From: Larix kaempferi | Lineage: Eukaryota; Streptophyta; Pinopsida; Pinales; Pinaceae | Direction: 5' to 3' | Assembly: GCA_027924585.1 (NCBI GenBank) | Contig: BSBM01000307.1 | Span: forward strand, 15,733,501-15,797,500 | Length of the DNA stretch: 64,000 nucleotides | Shown here: positions 63,048 through 64,000 of the stretch, piece by piece | How positions within the stretch are numbered: the first letter of the stretch is position 1 | Layout of the letters: the number at the start of each line of letters is the position of its first letter | Made by a program: the position numbers and the translations under genes | The notes under the pieces: generated by a model | Told to the model about the DNA's origin: nothing | Databases searched by the model: none | Seen by the model: only the letters and a program-made list of their open reading frames with translations

Positions 63048-64000
63048 AGTCCTAGTACAAGTGCCCCTCTTTTAATGTGGTTCCTAAGAGCTTTTGCCTA
63101 TGACCCTAGTACCCACTACTAAGAGACACCTTAACTTTATTATATATTTTTTATAAGTGGTGACCCTTATTAATAGTTTCCTAACCTATTTGTTGGAAAC
63201 CCTAACTCAATGAAGAATTAGAAGGATCTTTCTAGAAGCCTCTAAGAGGCTATAAATACAACTCTAATTCTTCATTTGAATCATCATAAAGACATAATCT
63301 AGCTCTGATCTGCTTGAGGACTGTTGTAGGGTTTGTGGTACATATTTCAGGGGTGACATCAAGTTTCTCTGTTGTTGCTAAGGCATGTTTTCATGTACCT
63401 TCCACTTGTTGAAGCTTACTGCCTGATACATGATTGATTTAGCTACTTGTGTGGGCTGTCTACTGTCTTAAGGCTGTTGTCATGATCTGTTGGTAGGGCT
63501 ACCGTCCCTCTGTTTTAGGTTGTCATTGTTTGTTCACTACCTATTGAGGCTGCCGTCCTAGTTGTTGATCTTTGTGAGGGTACCGTGACCCTATGTGAGG
63601 TAGCCATAAACTTTCTGAGGCTTGTTGACAGTTGAACCTACCGTGACCTGCTATGAGCTGGCCGCAGCTTGTTGTGGACTGTTAAGTGTGGGTTGCAGTC
63701 TTTGGACTACCCACCAAACCTCACCGTGGACTGTTGCACTTGTTGGAAGGAGACCGAAGCCTCTAAAGGTTGTCTGCTACCTTAGTAAAGGTGGGTCGTG
63801 ACCTAACTAAGCCCATAGTGGGCTGCCTCTACCATATTTGAGGGGGGCGTGGCTTGTCTGCTTGATTTAGGGCTGCTTGTTGAATTTAGTGGAGGCCCCA
63901 ACCCCTGTGAACTGTTTTGTGATTAGCCTGTTGTATCTTGTGGAGGCTGCCAACTTCTTAGGGCTGTTTGTGAAGTTTGTAGACTTGTTGGATCAGATCT
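63048..64000 (+). repeat. Element A 3' LTR, right part (runs off the window)
   Basis: AGTCCTAGTACAAG onward, matching 30200-31150 of the 5' LTR, including the TATA box (63251-63258) inside its inverted repeat. The frame-free repeats continue to the window edge. Confidence 0.92.

Larger units (their letters stand above)
29192..64000 (+). mobile_element. Copia element A (outermost host of the nest; right end outside window)
   Basis: Structure: 5' LTR 29192-31859, PBS, short broken gag-PR-RT-RH, 3' LTR from 33880. The 3' LTR is cut at 34884 by element B and resumes at 63048 in exact register with the 5' LTR (30200 onward). By comparison with the 5' LTR, about 710 bp of it lie beyond 64000. The 5 bases before the element are GTTTT (29187-29191). 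Integrase and almost all of RT are deleted: protease runs directly into an RT N-terminal fragment and then the RNase H tail. The element is therefore non-autonomous. Confidence 0.9.

Overview
The window looks like repeat-dominated nuclear DNA from a large-genome seed plant. A gymnosperm is my guess, from giant nested Copia and Ty3 elements, conifer-style LINE ORF1 protein and one conserved gene stranded among repeats; this is inference, no species marker is visible. Apart from two exons of a CBP/p300-type histone acetyltransferase (HAC1-like, minus strand, 28248-28979), everything recognisable is a transposable element or a decayed remnant of one.

Left part (1-29191). A complete but coding-dead Copia element (2088-8194, TSD TGAGG) is followed by a minus-strand, 5'-truncated LINE (9003-12202, 14-bp TSD) that keeps an RNase H domain with all four catalytic acids and a 334-codon ORF of unknown function. 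A tRNA-derived SINE with A and B boxes and a 9-bp TSD lies at 13750-13985. A degenerate plus-strand LINE (about 16900-23359) is split inside ORF1 by a non-autonomous Ty3-like element with two 1.1-kb LTRs (17934-21624, TSD GGAGA), and is cut inside ORF2 by a minus-strand Copia remnant (23360-25880). AT-rich DNA with minor tandem repeats leads to the HAC1-like exons.

Right part (29192-64000) is a nest five elements deep, all on the plus strand. Copia A (29192 to beyond the window, 2.67-kb LTRs) sits on the upstream side of the HAC1-like exons, so probably in an intron. Its 3' LTR is split by Copia B (34885-63047). B's reverse transcriptase is split by Copia C (37317-60098). C's 3' LTR is split by Copia D (43781-59486). 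D's 3' LTR is split by a 9.8-kb Ty3 element E (48889-58731) that encodes only Gag and protease. Every junction shows a 5-bp duplication (exact, or with one mismatch), and each host element resumes in register. C's 5' LTR also carries a 979-bp hAT-like insertion (8-bp TSD), and D's 3' LTR carries a fold-back repeat that has a second, inverted copy at 27486-27755.

How the parts relate: only C retains the full gag-PR-INT-RT-RH order, and its integrase has lost the catalytic Glu. A, B, D and the left Copia are deletion derivatives without an integrase core, so they must have moved with enzymes supplied in trans. Three of these families have long tandem-repeat spacers between RNase H and the 3' LTR, bounded by copies of the polypurine tract. 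Coordinates come from reading the sequence by eye; element edges supported by TSDs are good to the base, the others to tens of bases.
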